64,000 nucleotides of DNA from CAVTBX01 sp963733135. Its GTDB lineage: Bacteria > Actinomycetota > Thermoleophilia > Gaiellales > Gaiellaceae. The position numbers were made by a program, and so were the translations under genes. The notes beneath the pieces were generated by a model that did not search any database, was not told the origin of the DNA, and saw only the letters and a program-made list of their open reading frames with translations. Numbering within the stretch: the first letter of the stretch is position 1; each line of letters opens with the position of its first letter. This document shows, piece by piece, positions 43,285-53,585 of this stretch. The DNA lies in NCBI GenBank assembly GCA_963733135.1, contig CAVTBX010000006.1, positions 28,410 through 92,409 of the forward strand, written 5' to 3'.

Positions 43285-43324
43285 CCGAAATGCGCAGAAC
43301 GCGAACTGAAACGTCACGGGACTG

Positions 43325-43579
43325 TCACGCGGCCGCTGGCGGGGGCGCTTCAGGCTCCGGGCGGAGCTCGGACGGAATCTGCGATTCCTCGATCCTGACC
43401 CGGACGTAGAGGCCCTCGCCTCGGCGGCCGTACTCGACGCGCATCGCCTCGGGTGGCACCGCCGCGAGCGTCTCGGCGTGCTCCGCTTGCCAGCGGGCGA
43501 ACTCCGCCGCGGCATCCGGCGGGTCGAAGGACGCCACCACACGCGATCTCCAGCCGCTCGAGACAAGGTCGCCGGGCAC
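43325..43579 (-). CDS. Small conserved hypothetical protein
   Basis: 84 residues. It begins VSSGWRSRVVASFDPPDAAAEFARWQ and has a central strand pair (MRVEYGRRGEGLYVRVRIEES), then a Pro/Ala-rich tail. No domain was recognised. It is divergent from mfd, 86 bases away, and codon use matches the neighbours, so it is probably real. The fold looks like a small alpha/beta protein. Confidence 0.5.
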   Translation of the reverse strand: MPGDLVSSGWRSRVVASFDPPDAAAEFARWQAEHAETLAAVPPEAMRVEYGRRGEGLYVRVRIEESQIPSELRPEPEAPPPAAA

Positions 43580-43665
43580 GGCGCGAGTCTAGTTCCAGCG
43601 CCCGGCGGCCCCAAGGCGGCGACCTAGAATGGCTGCTGCGCGGAACGCACTTTCGCGCGTTTGCC

Positions 43666-46600
43666 ATGGACCAGACGACATCGGTGTCCCCAGTCCTCCG
43701 TCCGCTCGCCGACGAGCTGGCGGCCAGCGAGCGTCTCCGGACGTTCGTGGAAACGCCCGGGCGCGCTCGCGTCTCTGAGCCGATCCTGCCGCTCTTCCTC
43801 GCGGCGCTCTGGCTCGCACGCGGAGGCCCGCTCGTCTGCCTCCTCCCTGACGACGCCGACGCTCGCGACGCCGCCGAGGCCGCCGGGTGGTACCTCGGCG
43901 AGGAGCACGTGGGCCTCCTCGCCTCGCGAGGCGTCCGCTGGGAAACCGGCCTCGAGCCCGCGCCACACCTCGTCGGCGAGCGCGCCCGGGCTGTCGAGAT
44001 CCTGACCGAGGGAGGGCTCGTCTGCGCGTCCGCTCTCGGAGTCGCCGACCGACTCCCGCCGCCCCAGGCCAGGCCCGAGACCCTGCGTTTGAAAGCCGGA
44101 GACGAGCCGGGCGCCGACGGCCTGGCCCAGGAGCTCGCCCTGGCCGGCTACGCGCGCGTCGACCGGGCCGAGGAGCGCGGCCAGTTCGCGATCCGCGGCG
44201 GGATCGTCGACGTGTTTCCCTCGACCGGCCGCGAGCCGATTCGGATCGAGCTCTTCGGCGACGAGGTCGAGTCCGTTCGGACGTTCTCCGCCTTCACGCA
44301 GCGAGCCCTGCGCTCCCTCGACGTCGCGACGATCTATCCGGCCACCGAACGCCGCCTTGACCTCCTCGAGCCCGCGCTCAGAGCGGAGGAGGACGCCCCG
44401 ATCGAGGTTCCTGCCGATCTCGTCGCACCGCTCCCCTCGCCAGATCTCGTCTGGGAGCCCGACGAGGTTCGCAAGGTCTGGGCCGAGGAGACCGTCGCGA
44501 ACCCCGTCTCGCTCGCGAAGGCGCTCGAGCTCGACCAGCTTCCGAGCGGCCAGCCGCATGCCTTCGAGGCCCAGCGCCCCGCCGTCGCAGCGCGCGGCCT
44601 GGCCGAGGCCGAGCGCGACCTGCTCGGTTTCGTGCGCGGCGGAAACCGCGTAGTCGTCACCTTCGCGCACCGCGGCGAGGCGCTCCGGACGAAGGCGCTC
44701 CTCCGCAAGGTCGAGCCGAGGGTCCTCGACCCAGGCGACGCCCTGTCTGCCGACCCGTCGCTCGCCTTCGCCGCCTCGCCCGCGCGCCGCGGGTTCGTCT
44801 CGCGCGACCTCGGCCTCGTCCTGCTTCCAGACACGCAGGTCTTCCGCAAGCGTCCGCCCGGGGCCGACGCACGCCTAGGCCGCGCCCTCCAGAGCTTCGC
44901 CGACCTGCGGACGGGCGATCACGTCGTCCATGAGGACCACGGCATCGGCAAGCTCCTCGGCTTTGAGACGAAGACCGTGGCCGGAGTCACCCGGGACTAC
45001 CTCTTCCTGGCGTTCAGAGGCGACGACCGGCTCTACGTGCCGCATGAGCAGATCGGCAAGGTCTCGCGCTACGTGGGCGCCGACGGCGTCGCGCCCGCGC
45101 TCTCGAAGCTCGGCGGCAAGGCCTGGCAGCTCGTCAAGACACGCGCGCGCACCGGCGCCCGCGAGCTCGCCGGCGAGCTGCTTGCGCTCTACGCCCAGCG
45201 CCAGCGCGCTGCGGGCGAGGCCTACGACGTCGAGAACGACCTCGTCGAGCAGCTCGAGGCGAGCTTCGCCTACGCCGAGACACCCGACCAGCAGCGCGCG
45301 ATCGAATCCGTGAAAGAGGATCTCGAGGCGCCGCGGCCGATGGATCGCCTGATCTGCGGAGACGTCGGCTTCGGGAAGACGGAGGTCGCCGTCCGCGCCG
45401 CCTTCGCAGTCGCGGTCGCGGGCCGCCAGACCCTCTTCCTGGCGCCGACGACGATCCTCGCTCAGCAGCACCTGAACACCTTCCGCGAGCGCTACCGCGA
45501 CTTTCCGGTGAATGTGGAGATGGTCTCGCGGTTCCGCAGGCCCGCCGATGTCAAGCGAGTCCTCGCCGACTTCTCGGCCGGGAAGGTCGACGTCCTGGTA
45601 GGGACACACCGCGTTCTCTCGCGCGATGTTCAGGCCAAGGAGCTCGGGCTCGTCATCCTCGACGAAGAGCAGCGCTTCGGCGTGGCCCAGAAGGAGCTCC
45701 TGCGCCAGCTCCGGCTCGAGGTCGACGTCCTCGCGCTCACTGCGACCCCGATCCCCCGCACCCTGCACATGTCCCTGTCGGGCCTGCGCGACATCTCCGT
45801 GATCGAGACGCCGCCCGAGGGGCGTCGCCCGATCCGAACGCACGTTGGCGAGTACGACGAGGAGATCGTGCGCATCGCCCTCACGCGCGAGCACGAGCGC
45901 GAGGGGCAGTCGTTCTATCTCCACAACCGCGTCGAGACGATCGACGAGGCGGCCGAGAAGATCCGTCAGCTGTGCCCCGAGCTCCGGGTGATCGTCGCGC
46001 ACGGCCAGCTGCCGGAGCGGGAGCTCGAGGCGCAGATGCTGTCCTTCCTCGCCGGTGACGCCGACGTGCTCGTCTCGACCACGATCATCGAGTCCGGCCT
46101 CGACATCCCGGAGGCGAACACGCTCATCGTCGAGCGTGCCGACGCGCTCGGGCTCGCCCAGCTCTACCAGATCCGAGGAAGGGTGGGCCGCAGCGACGTG
46201 ACCGCCCACGCCTACCTCTTCTATCCGGACGGTCAGGACCTCACCCCCGACGCCCGCGCGCGGCTCGCCGCGCTTGCGGACCACACGGAGCTCGGGGCGG
46301 GCTTCTCGATCGCCATGCGCGACCTGGAGATCCGGGGCGCCGGTGATCTGCTGGGCGCCGAGCAGTCTGGGCACGTCGCCGCGATCGGCTTCGAGCTCTA
46401 CCTCGAGCTCCTCGGCGAAGCGGTCGCCGAGCTCTCCGGGACGCGTCGCGCGATCGCCAGGCCCGTGCGCGTCGACGCTCAGATCGACGCGTACGTGCCG
46501 GCGAGCTACATCGACGCCGAGGCTCTCAAGATCGACCTCCACCGGCGCCTCGCGCTCTCCGAGAGCGAGGACGAGCTGCGTGAGCTCCACGCGTCCCTCG

Positions 46601-46884
46601 AGGACAGATACGGCCCCGTTCCCGAGCCCGTCGAGAACCTCTTCCGGATTCAGGAGGCGAAGCTCAAGCTTGCAAGACTCGGGGCCGACTACCTCGTCTT
46701 CCGGGCCGGTCGAGCGACGATCGGCCCGCTCGTTCTGGGCTCCGGCGAGCTCCGCGAGCTCAGGCGCGTCGCGGACACCGCCGTCTATTCGGGCGCGAGC
46801 CGTGAGGTGTCCCGCCGCACGGACGGTTTAGAGCCTGCGGTCGAGTTGGTCGATGCTATCTTGGAACTCCGGCTGGCCGCCTAG
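43666..46884 (+). CDS. mfd: Transcription-repair coupling factor
   Basis: 1072 residues from ATG 43666. An N-terminal UvrB-like region is followed by an RNA-polymerase-interacting domain (LRTGDHVVHEDHGIGKLLGFET...). The RecG-like motor has Walker A GDVGFGKTEVA, Walker B ILDEEQRFG and the motif LALTATPIPRTLHMSL. The late motifs STTIIESGLDIPEANTLIVERAD and QLYQIRGRVGRS follow, then the C-terminal TRCF domain. It removes stalled RNA polymerase at lesions and recruits UvrA. A -10-like TAGAAT lies at 43625-43630. The coding frame is open upstream, but no canonical start is nearer. Confidence 0.95.
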   Translation: MDQTTSVSPVLRPLADELAASERLRTFVETPGRARVSEPILPLFLAALWLARGGPLVCLLPDDADARDAAEAAGWYLGEEHVGLLASRGVRWETGLEPAPHLVGERARAVEILTEGGLVCASALGVADRLPPPQARPETLRLKAGDEPGADGLAQELALAGYARVDRAEERGQFAIRGGIVDVFPSTGREPIRIELFGDEVESVRTFSAFTQRALRSLDVATIYPATERRLDLLEPALRAEEDAPIEVPADLVAPLPSPDLVWEPDEVRKVWAEETVANPVSLAKALELDQLPSGQPHAFEAQRPAVAARGLAEAERDLLGFVRGGNRVVVTFAHRGEALRTKALLRKVEPRVLDPGDALSADPSLAFAASPARRGFVSRDLGLVLLPDTQVFRKRPPGADARLGRALQSFADLRTGDHVVHEDHGIGKLLGFETKTVAGVTRDYLFLAFRGDDRLYVPHEQIGKVSRYVGADGVAPALSKLGGKAWQLVKTRARTGARELAGELLALYAQRQRAAGEAYDVENDLVEQLEASFAYAETPDQQRAIESVKEDLEAPRPMDRLICGDVGFGKTEVAVRAAFAVAVAGRQTLFLAPTTILAQQHLNTFRERYRDFPVNVEMVSRFRRPADVKRVLADFSAGKVDVLVGTHRVLSRDVQAKELGLVILDEEQRFGVAQKELLRQLRLEVDVLALTATPIPRTLHMSLSGLRDISVIETPPEGRRPIRTHVGEYDEEIVRIALTREHEREGQSFYLHNRVETIDEAAEKIRQLCPELRVIVAHGQLPERELEAQMLSFLAGDADVLVSTTIIESGLDIPEANTLIVERADALGLAQLYQIRGRVGRSDVTAHAYLFYPDGQDLTPDARARLAALADHTELGAGFSIAMRDLEIRGAGDLLGAEQSGHVAAIGFELYLELLGEAVAELSGTRRAIARPVRVDAQIDAYVPASYIDAEALKIDLHRRLALSESEDELRELHASLEDRYGPVPEPVENLFRIQEAKLKLARLGADYLVFRAGRATIGPLVLGSGELRELRRVADTAVYSGASREVSRRTDGLEPAVELVDAILELRLAA

Positions 46885-46901
46885 GCCGCCCCGAGAATCC
46901 C

Positions 46902-47921
46902 ATGACGACCTACCTTCGCACGTTGACCGTTCTGCTGGCCGTGTGCGCGCTCGCGCTCGGCGCGGCTGCGTGCGGCGGGGGCGACGAGTCGTCGGACGCC
47001 GAGGACGTCCCGGCCGACGCGATCGCGCTCGTCGGCGACCAGCCCGTGCCGAAGGCGGAGTTCACCGGCCTCATGGATCGCGCCGAGCAGGGGTACGACG
47101 CGCAGAAGCGCGAGTTCCCGAAGGTCGGCTCGCCCGAGTACCAGGAGCTGAAGACCCGGGCCGTGCAGTTCCTCGTCGAGCGCTACCAGTACCGCCTGGA
47201 GGCCGAGGCGCTCGGCGTCGAGGTCACCGACGCGGAGGTCACGAAGCGCCTCGACGAGATCAAGAAGCAGAGCTTCGAGGGGGACGACGAGAAGTTCGCT
47301 GCGGAGCTCGAGAAGCTCGGCCTCACCGAGGAGGACGCGCGCGAGGAGGTGCGCGACCGGCTCGTCCAGGAGGGGATCTACGAGGAGGTGACCGGCGACA
47401 TCACGGTCACCGACGCGCAGATCTCGGAGTACTACGAGGCGAACGAGGACGAGTTCACGGAGCCGCGGCAGATGCGCCACATCCTCGTGAAGAAGGAGGC
47501 GCTCGCAAATCGTCTCCATGCGCAGCTCGAGGACGGCGCGAGCTTCGCGGCCCTCGCACGCGAGTTCTCGACGGACGAGACGTCGTCGAAGCAGGGCGGC
47601 AAGCTGACGGTCACAAAGGGCCAGACGGTGCCCGAGTTCGACAAGCTCGCGTTCGAGCTCGACGAGGGGGAGGTTTCCGATCCCGTGAAGACGCAGTTCG
47701 GCTGGCACATCATCGAGGCTCTCGCGCCCATCGCCGTCACTCCGCTGGACGAGGCGAAGGAGACGATCCGCCAGCAGCTCACGGATCAGAGGAAGCAGGC
47801 CGCCATGGAGACCTGGGTCACGGAGACGAAGCGGAAGTACTCGCAGGACGTGGTCTACGCCGTGGGCTTCGCTCCAGCCGCCGCCGCGAGCGGCACCGGC
47901 ACCACGACCACAGGGCAATAG
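46902..47921 (+). CDS. SurA/PpiC-type peptidyl-prolyl isomerase lipoprotein
   Basis: 339 residues. The signal peptide ends in a lipobox (GAAACGGG, Cys at 24). A SurA-like N-terminal helical domain (ALVGDQPVPKAEFTGLMDRAEQGYDAQKREFP) precedes a parvulin domain: RQMRHILVKKEALANRLHAQLEDGASFAALAREFS, GKLTVTKGQTVPEFDKLAFEL and VKTQFGWHIIEAL. It would assist folding of exported proteins at the membrane surface. It lies between mfd and mazG, where other actinobacteria keep a lipoprotein gene. Confidence 0.9.
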   Translation: MTTYLRTLTVLLAVCALALGAAACGGGDESSDAEDVPADAIALVGDQPVPKAEFTGLMDRAEQGYDAQKREFPKVGSPEYQELKTRAVQFLVERYQYRLEAEALGVEVTDAEVTKRLDEIKKQSFEGDDEKFAAELEKLGLTEEDAREEVRDRLVQEGIYEEVTGDITVTDAQISEYYEANEDEFTEPRQMRHILVKKEALANRLHAQLEDGASFAALAREFSTDETSSKQGGKLTVTKGQTVPEFDKLAFELDEGEVSDPVKTQFGWHIIEALAPIAVTPLDEAKETIRQQLTDQRKQAAMETWVTETKRKYSQDVVYAVGFAPAAAASGTGTTTTGQ

Positions 47922-47925
47922 CCGC

Positions 47926-48728
47926 GTGAGCGGCGGCGCCGGCCTCGACCAGGCGGTGCTCGAGCTCCAGGAGCTCGCCGAGCGCTTGCGGCGCGACTGC
48001 CCCTGGGATCGCGAGCAGACCGCTCGCACGATCGTCCCGCATACCGTCGAAGAGGCCTACGAAGCTGCCGACGCGGCGCTCGCCGGCGACGACGCCAAGC
48101 TCGCTGACGAGCTCGGCGACCTCCTCTTCCAGGTCGTCTTTCTCTCGCTCCTCCTCGAGGAGCGCGGGGCGGGCGACCTCGCAGGCGTCACCCGTGCCCT
48201 CCATACCAAGCTCGTGCGCCGGCATCCGCACGTGTTCGGCGAGGCGAGCGCCGACACACCGGGCGAGGTCAAGGATCGCTGGGAGGACCTGAAGGCCGCG
48301 CAGGAAGGCCGGCAAGGCATCTTCCACGACGTCCCCGAGAGCCTGCCTGCGCTCATGTTCGCCCGGAAGGCGGCCCGCCGGGCTGCGACGGTCGGGTTCG
48401 ACTATCCCGACGCGGAAACGGCGCTCGACGACCTCGACGACGAAGTGCTGGAGCTTCGCGAGGCCGTCGCGAGAGCCGGCCCCGCCCGGGCCGAGACGGA
48501 GCCGGACGCGCGTGTCTTCGACGAGCTCGGCGACGTGCTGTACGCGGCCGCGAACGTCGCGCGGAAGCTGAACGTGGACGCCGAGCTCGCGCTTCGCGCC
48601 AGCGTCGAGCGCTTCCGCGAGCGGGTCGAGGCGGCGGAGCGGATCGCAGCCGGCGAGGGCCGGCGCTTCGCCGACCTCTCGCTCGACGAGCAGGATCTGC
48701 TCTTCGACCGGGCGAAGGCGGAGTCCGC

Positions 48729-48732
<4 letters not shown>
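47926..48732 (+). CDS. mazG: Nucleoside triphosphate pyrophosphohydrolase MazG
   Basis: 268 residues from GTG 47926. Two MazG repeats: the first has CPWDREQTARTIVPHTVEEAYEAADAA and DELGDLLFQVVFLSLL, carrying the EExxE/D metal residues; the second has FARKAARRAATVGFDYPDAETAL and FDELGDVLYAAANVAR. It hydrolyses NTPs to NMPs. Its stop overlaps the eno start by four bases. Confidence 0.93.
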
Positions 48733-50006
<1,274 letters not shown>

Positions 50007-50064
50007 GCGGCTCACAGCGCCAGATGGTCGTTTTGCCCGGGAGGCCGTGAGCTACCGTGACAGC

Positions 50065-51480
50065 GTGAGTCGCGGCGCTCGTCGCACGAAGATCGTCTGC
50101 ACGATCGGGCCCGCCTCCTCGACCGAGGAGACCGTCGACACCCTCGTCGCGGCGGGGATGGACGCAGCCCGCCTCAACTTCTCCCATGGCACCCACGAGG
50201 AGCACGCGGAGCGGGCCAGGCTCGTTCGCCAGGCGCAGAAAACAGCCGAGCGGCCCCTGGCGCTGATTGCCGACCTCCAGGGGCCCAAGCTCAGGATCGG
50301 AGACCTGCCGGGGCCGGTCGACCTCGCGCCGAACGACGAGGTGCTTATCTCCGGCGAAGGACACGGCCGCGCCGGCGACCTGCCCGTCGCGCCTCCCGTC
50401 CTCAGCCAGATGCTGCGGCCCGGCCATGAGGTGCTGATCGACGACGGCCTCGTGCGCCTGCGGGTCGACGAGGTGGACGGCGGCGGCCGAGTGCGGAGCA
50501 CGGTGCTGGTCGGCGGTACGGTCGGCCCTCACAAGGGCGTCAACGTGCCGGGCGTCCCGCTTCCCGTTCCCTCGCTCACGGACAAGGACAAGCGGGATCT
50601 CGCGCACGCGCTCGAGCTCGACGTCGACTTCGTCGCGCTCTCGTTCGTCCGCTCGGCGAACGACGTTCGCCAGCTCCGCGAGCTCCTGCACGACGCAGGG
50701 TCGGACGCGCTCGTGATCGCGAAGATCGAGAAGGCCGAGGCGCTCGACGACCTGAACGGGATCATGCGCGTCGCGGACGGGATCATGGTCGCGCGCGGCG
50801 ACCTCGGAGTCGAGATCGGCCCCGCCGAGGTTCCGCTCCTCCAGAAGCGGATCCTGGCGGCCGCGCTCGAGCGCGGAAAGCCGGCGATCACCGCGACCCA
50901 GATGCTCGAGTCGATGATCTCCCAGCCCGAGCCCACCCGCGCGGAGGCGAGCGACGTGGCGAACGCCGTGCTCGACGGCACCTCCGCTGTCATGCTCTCC
51001 GGCGAGACGGCCGTCGGCCGTTTCCCGATCGAGAGCGTCCGGACGATGGACAAGATCGCCCGCGCGGTCGAGCCCAGCCTCGCATACCGACACGAGCTGA
51101 CGACCGACGAGGAGTACCCGACGGTCGGCGAAGCGATGTCGAACGCCGCGTGCGACATCGCCGAGGCGCTGGGAGCGACCGCTGTGCTCGTCCCCACCTA
51201 CAGCGGGCGCACGGCCTCGGCGGTGGCACGCCATCGACCGCGCCGTCCGATCATCGCGGTCACGCACAAGCTCCACGCGGCCCAGCAGCTCGCCATCGAG
51301 TGGGGCATCGTCCCCGTCCTGATCGAGGAGTGCGCGGACGTCGAGCACTTGTGGGCCGCGACGCTCGAGGCGGCCCGCTCGACGGGCATCGTCTCCCCCG
51401 GCGACCGCGTCGTCATCACGGCCGGGACGGCGGTGAACCTGCCCGGCACGACGAACCTCATCAAGGTCGAGACCGCCTAG
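50065..51480 (+). CDS. pyk: Pyruvate kinase
   Basis: 471 residues from GTG 50065; GTG 50047 is an in-frame alternative. Motifs: TKIVCTIGPASSTEETVDTLVAAGMDAARLNFSHG, LQGPKLRIGDL, the catalytic Lys region VIAKIEKAEALDDLNGI, VARGDLGVEI and the ATQMLESMISQPEPTRAEASDVANAVLDGT signature. The C-terminal domain carries the effector site. It makes pyruvate and ATP from phosphoenolpyruvate. It sits directly after eno. Confidence 0.96.
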   Translation: MSRGARRTKIVCTIGPASSTEETVDTLVAAGMDAARLNFSHGTHEEHAERARLVRQAQKTAERPLALIADLQGPKLRIGDLPGPVDLAPNDEVLISGEGHGRAGDLPVAPPVLSQMLRPGHEVLIDDGLVRLRVDEVDGGGRVRSTVLVGGTVGPHKGVNVPGVPLPVPSLTDKDKRDLAHALELDVDFVALSFVRSANDVRQLRELLHDAGSDALVIAKIEKAEALDDLNGIMRVADGIMVARGDLGVEIGPAEVPLLQKRILAAALERGKPAITATQMLESMISQPEPTRAEASDVANAVLDGTSAVMLSGETAVGRFPIESVRTMDKIARAVEPSLAYRHELTTDEEYPTVGEAMSNAACDIAEALGATAVLVPTYSGRTASAVARHRPRRPIIAVTHKLHAAQQLAIEWGIVPVLIEECADVEHLWAATLEAARSTGIVSPGDRVVITAGTAVNLPGTTNLIKVETA

Positions 51481-51526
51481 GCCGCCAGGCAGGATCGTCG
51501 GGCTCTCCCGCGAATCCGGGTGGCCC

Positions 51527-51850
51527 ATGGCCCGCACGCGCCGCACCAGAAAGCTGAGCAGAAGCTCGCGCGCGCTCAGGCTCCTCGCCCTTGTGGCTCT
51601 CGGAGCGATCGCGATCGCGTACGTGAGCCCGCTTCGCGCCTATCTCGACGCACGACGCGACGTCGAGACGCGGCGGGCGGAGGTCGCCGCGCTCGCAGCG
51701 GAGCAGGCGAAGCTCGAGCGTCGCCTCGCGGTTTCGGGCACAGACGAGTTCATCGAGCAGGAGGCGCGGCGCCTGGGGCTCGTCCGGCCAGGCGAGCAGC
51801 TCTTCATCGTGAAGGGCCTCGAAGGCTCGGAGAGACCACGGCTACGATGA
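51527..51850 (+). CDS. Septum formation initiator (FtsB/DivIC) family protein
   Basis: 107 residues. A short basic cytoplasmic start, one membrane helix (LLALVALGAIAIAYVSPL, residues about 19-36) and a coiled coil (ARRDVETRRAEVAALAAEQAKLERRLAV), then the conserved FIEQEARRLGLVRPGEQLFIV end. It should join FtsL and FtsQ at the division septum. The order eno, ftsB, DUF501 is typical of actinobacteria. Confidence 0.88.
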   Translation: MARTRRTRKLSRSSRALRLLALVALGAIAIAYVSPLRAYLDARRDVETRRAEVAALAAEQAKLERRLAVSGTDEFIEQEARRLGLVRPGEQLFIVKGLEGSERPRLR

Positions 51851-51854
51851 CCGC

Positions 51855-52331
51855 GTGGACGACCAGGCAGTTGTCTCATGGCAGCTCGGCCGCTCCGCGC
51901 GTCCGTTCCGGCGCGTAGCCCGGCGCTGTCCGCACGGGTTTCCGGCCGTCACCGAGCAGGCGCCCTTCGACCCCGACGGCGCGCCGTTCCCGACGACGTA
52001 CTACCTGACCTGCCCGTGGCTGGTTGCCGCCCTCGCCAGACGCGAGGCAGCGGGCGGCGTCAAGGGCTGGACCGAGCGAGCGGCCGAAGAGCGTGAGCTC
52101 GGCGCGAGCCTCGAGTGGGCGAACGCCGAGCAGCGACGGCTCCGGCCCGAGCTCGAGTCGGGCATCGCGGGCACGAAGAACGGGACGCTCAAGTGCCTGC
52201 ATGCTCACGCGGCCTTCGCGCTCGCCCGCCCCGGCTACGAGCTGGGCGACCGCATAGTCGCGGACGCCGGGGACACGTGGTGCCCCGACGCCCGCTGCGC
52301 GGACGCGCTCTCCGAGCCCGAAGGTCGCTGA
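51855..52331 (+). CDS. DUF501-family protein
   Basis: 158 residues from GTG 51855, four bases after ftsB. Motifs of the family: WQLGRSARPFRRVARRCPHGFPAVTEQAP, FPTTYYLTCPWLVAALARREAAGGV, GIAGTKNGTLKCLHAHAAFALA and GDTWCPDARCA. Four Cys and two His are conserved, which suggests a metal site. Function unknown, but it is nearly always beside ftsB and a Ppx phosphatase; no Ppx is seen here. Confidence 0.88.
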   Translation: MDDQAVVSWQLGRSARPFRRVARRCPHGFPAVTEQAPFDPDGAPFPTTYYLTCPWLVAALARREAAGGVKGWTERAAEERELGASLEWANAEQRRLRPELESGIAGTKNGTLKCLHAHAAFALARPGYELGDRIVADAGDTWCPDARCADALSEPEGR

Positions 52332-52645
52332 TGCTCGAGATCGCGCGCTTTCAGTGGGACGAGGGCACGAGGCGCCTCGACGAGACGAAGGCGGACGCGG
52401 GGCGCTACCGGCAGCTTTCCTCCCTCGTGGAGGCGGTTGTCGACGAGCTCCGGCGTCGGGTGGGGCAGACGTTCACACTGGCCCAGCTCGCCGACGCGTA
52501 CGGAGGCTCGGAGGAGTGGGTGCGCGACGTCGTCGTCCAGAGATCACCCGCGCGTGGGGCGCGCGCCGGCCTATCGGACTCGTCGGTTGTGCAGGACGCG
52601 GCGTTCGCCCGCTACGCGCGTGGAGCCACTGACTACCGGCCCTGA
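52331..52645 (+). CDS. Small conserved hypothetical protein
   Basis: 104 residues. The ATG overlaps the DUF501 stop by one base. A helical start (MLEIARFQWDEGTRRLDETKADAGRYRQLSSLVEAVVDELRRRVG) leads to TFTLAQLADAYGGSEEWVRDVV, which looks like a helix-turn-helix. No named family recognised. Tight packing into the ftsB operon supports a real gene. It might be a DNA-binding protein, at low certainty. Confidence 0.6.
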   Translation: MLEIARFQWDEGTRRLDETKADAGRYRQLSSLVEAVVDELRRRVGQTFTLAQLADAYGGSEEWVRDVVVQRSPARGARAGLSDSSVVQDAAFARYARGATDYRP

Positions 52646-52902
52646 TGGCGGACCCCCGCGGAGGATTCGAGGCGGCGATCGTCGAGCGCCGCGAGTCGCG
52701 AGAGCGCGAGCGCCGGGGCGGACGCCGCAAGCGCGTCCTCGTCTGGATCGGCGCCGTGCTCGCCCTGGGGCTCGTGTTCGTGGCGGGCTACGCGATCGGC
52801 CGGGCGGTCGAGAGCGCGCCGGAGCCCGGCGGTACGCAGACCCGCGTCCAGACCCTCCAGCCGGGCACGCTCCCTCCCGTCACGGTGACGGTTATGCCCT
52901 AG
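52645..52902 (+). CDS. Small single-span membrane protein
   Basis: 85 residues. The ATG overlaps the previous stop by one base. A charged N-terminus (RRESRERERRGGRRKR) precedes one membrane helix (VLVWIGAVLALGLVFVAGYAIGRAV, residues about 31-55), and a short Thr/Pro-rich outer tail follows. Topology predicts the tail outside. Function unknown; last gene of the ftsB run. Confidence 0.6.
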   Translation: MADPRGGFEAAIVERRESRERERRGGRRKRVLVWIGAVLALGLVFVAGYAIGRAVESAPEPGGTQTRVQTLQPGTLPPVTVTVMP

Positions 52903-52912
52903 AGATCTAGGG
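52897..52912. promoter_or_regulatory. Palindrome CCCTAGAGATCTAGGG upstream of the BldC-receiver gene
   Basis: A 16-bp near-perfect palindrome (7 of 8 base pairs) that includes the TAG stop of the previous gene. It lies about 40 bases before the next start and could be an operator or a promoter part. No ribosome-binding site is well placed between it and the ATG. Confidence 0.35.
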
Positions 52913-52953
52913 TAGGAAACGGCACATGCCGGAAGGTTTGACCGTGGTTGTCG

Positions 52954-53544
52954 ATGCTTGAGGATCACGCCCCCCGGCGGGCGGGTCGGACCTCATCGGC
53001 GAATCCGGAGTGGCTGACTCTCGGCCAGGCCGCCAAGTACCTCGGCGTCGCACAGAGCACGATCCGGAAATGGAGCGACAAGAATCGCCTCGTCGCCTTC
53101 AAGACTCCGGGAGGCCACCGACGGTACCGACGCGCCGACCTCGACCACTTCCTCGGGGCCGCGCGACACAGCTCCGGCCACCAGCTCGTCCTCGTCGTTG
53201 ACGACGACGACCGGCTGCGCGAGTACCTCCGCGTGAACCTCGAGATGGAGGGCTACGAGGTCCGTGAGGCCGGCAGCGCCGAGGACGGCCTCGCGGCGCT
53301 CGACGACGAGCCGCCCGACCTCATCCTCCTCGACGTGATGATGCCCGGCGTCGACGGCTGGCAGATGCTGACCCGCGTGCGGGAGCGCCACGGCCTCGAG
53401 TCGATTCCCGTCGTCATGTTCAGCGGCAAGATCGACAAGGAGCAAGCCGCCGCGGCAGAGCGGGCCGGCGCTCAGGCGTTCATCGGCAAGCCGTTCGACC
53501 CGCAGCAGCTGATCGCCTCGACCAAGCAGCTGCTCCGCGCATAG
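52954..53544 (+). CDS. BldC/MerR-type HTH fused to C-terminal receiver domain
   Basis: 196 residues from ATG 52954; TTG 52948 is an in-frame alternative. Residues about 18-66 are an excisionase/BldC-like helix-turn-helix (EWLTLGQAAKYLGVAQSTIRKWSDKNRLVAFKTPGGHRRYRRADLDHFL). Residues about 78-195 are a complete receiver: LVVDDDDR, phosphoacceptor Asp in ILLDVMMPG, Ser in VMFSGK and Lys in IGKPFD. DNA-binding first and receiver last is the reverse of the usual order. No kinase gene is adjacent. Confidence 0.88.
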   Translation: MLEDHAPRRAGRTSSANPEWLTLGQAAKYLGVAQSTIRKWSDKNRLVAFKTPGGHRRYRRADLDHFLGAARHSSGHQLVLVVDDDDRLREYLRVNLEMEGYEVREAGSAEDGLAALDDEPPDLILLDVMMPGVDGWQMLTRVRERHGLESIPVVMFSGKIDKEQAAAAERAGAQAFIGKPFDPQQLIASTKQLLRA

Positions 53545-53585
53545 AGGCGCTAGCCGACCTCGACGGGGATGCGCTCACCTGGGTC

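Noticed and set aside
44875..46590. A 571-residue open frame on the minus strand across mfd
   Set aside because: Antisense shadow; mfd motor motifs prove the plus strand is coding.
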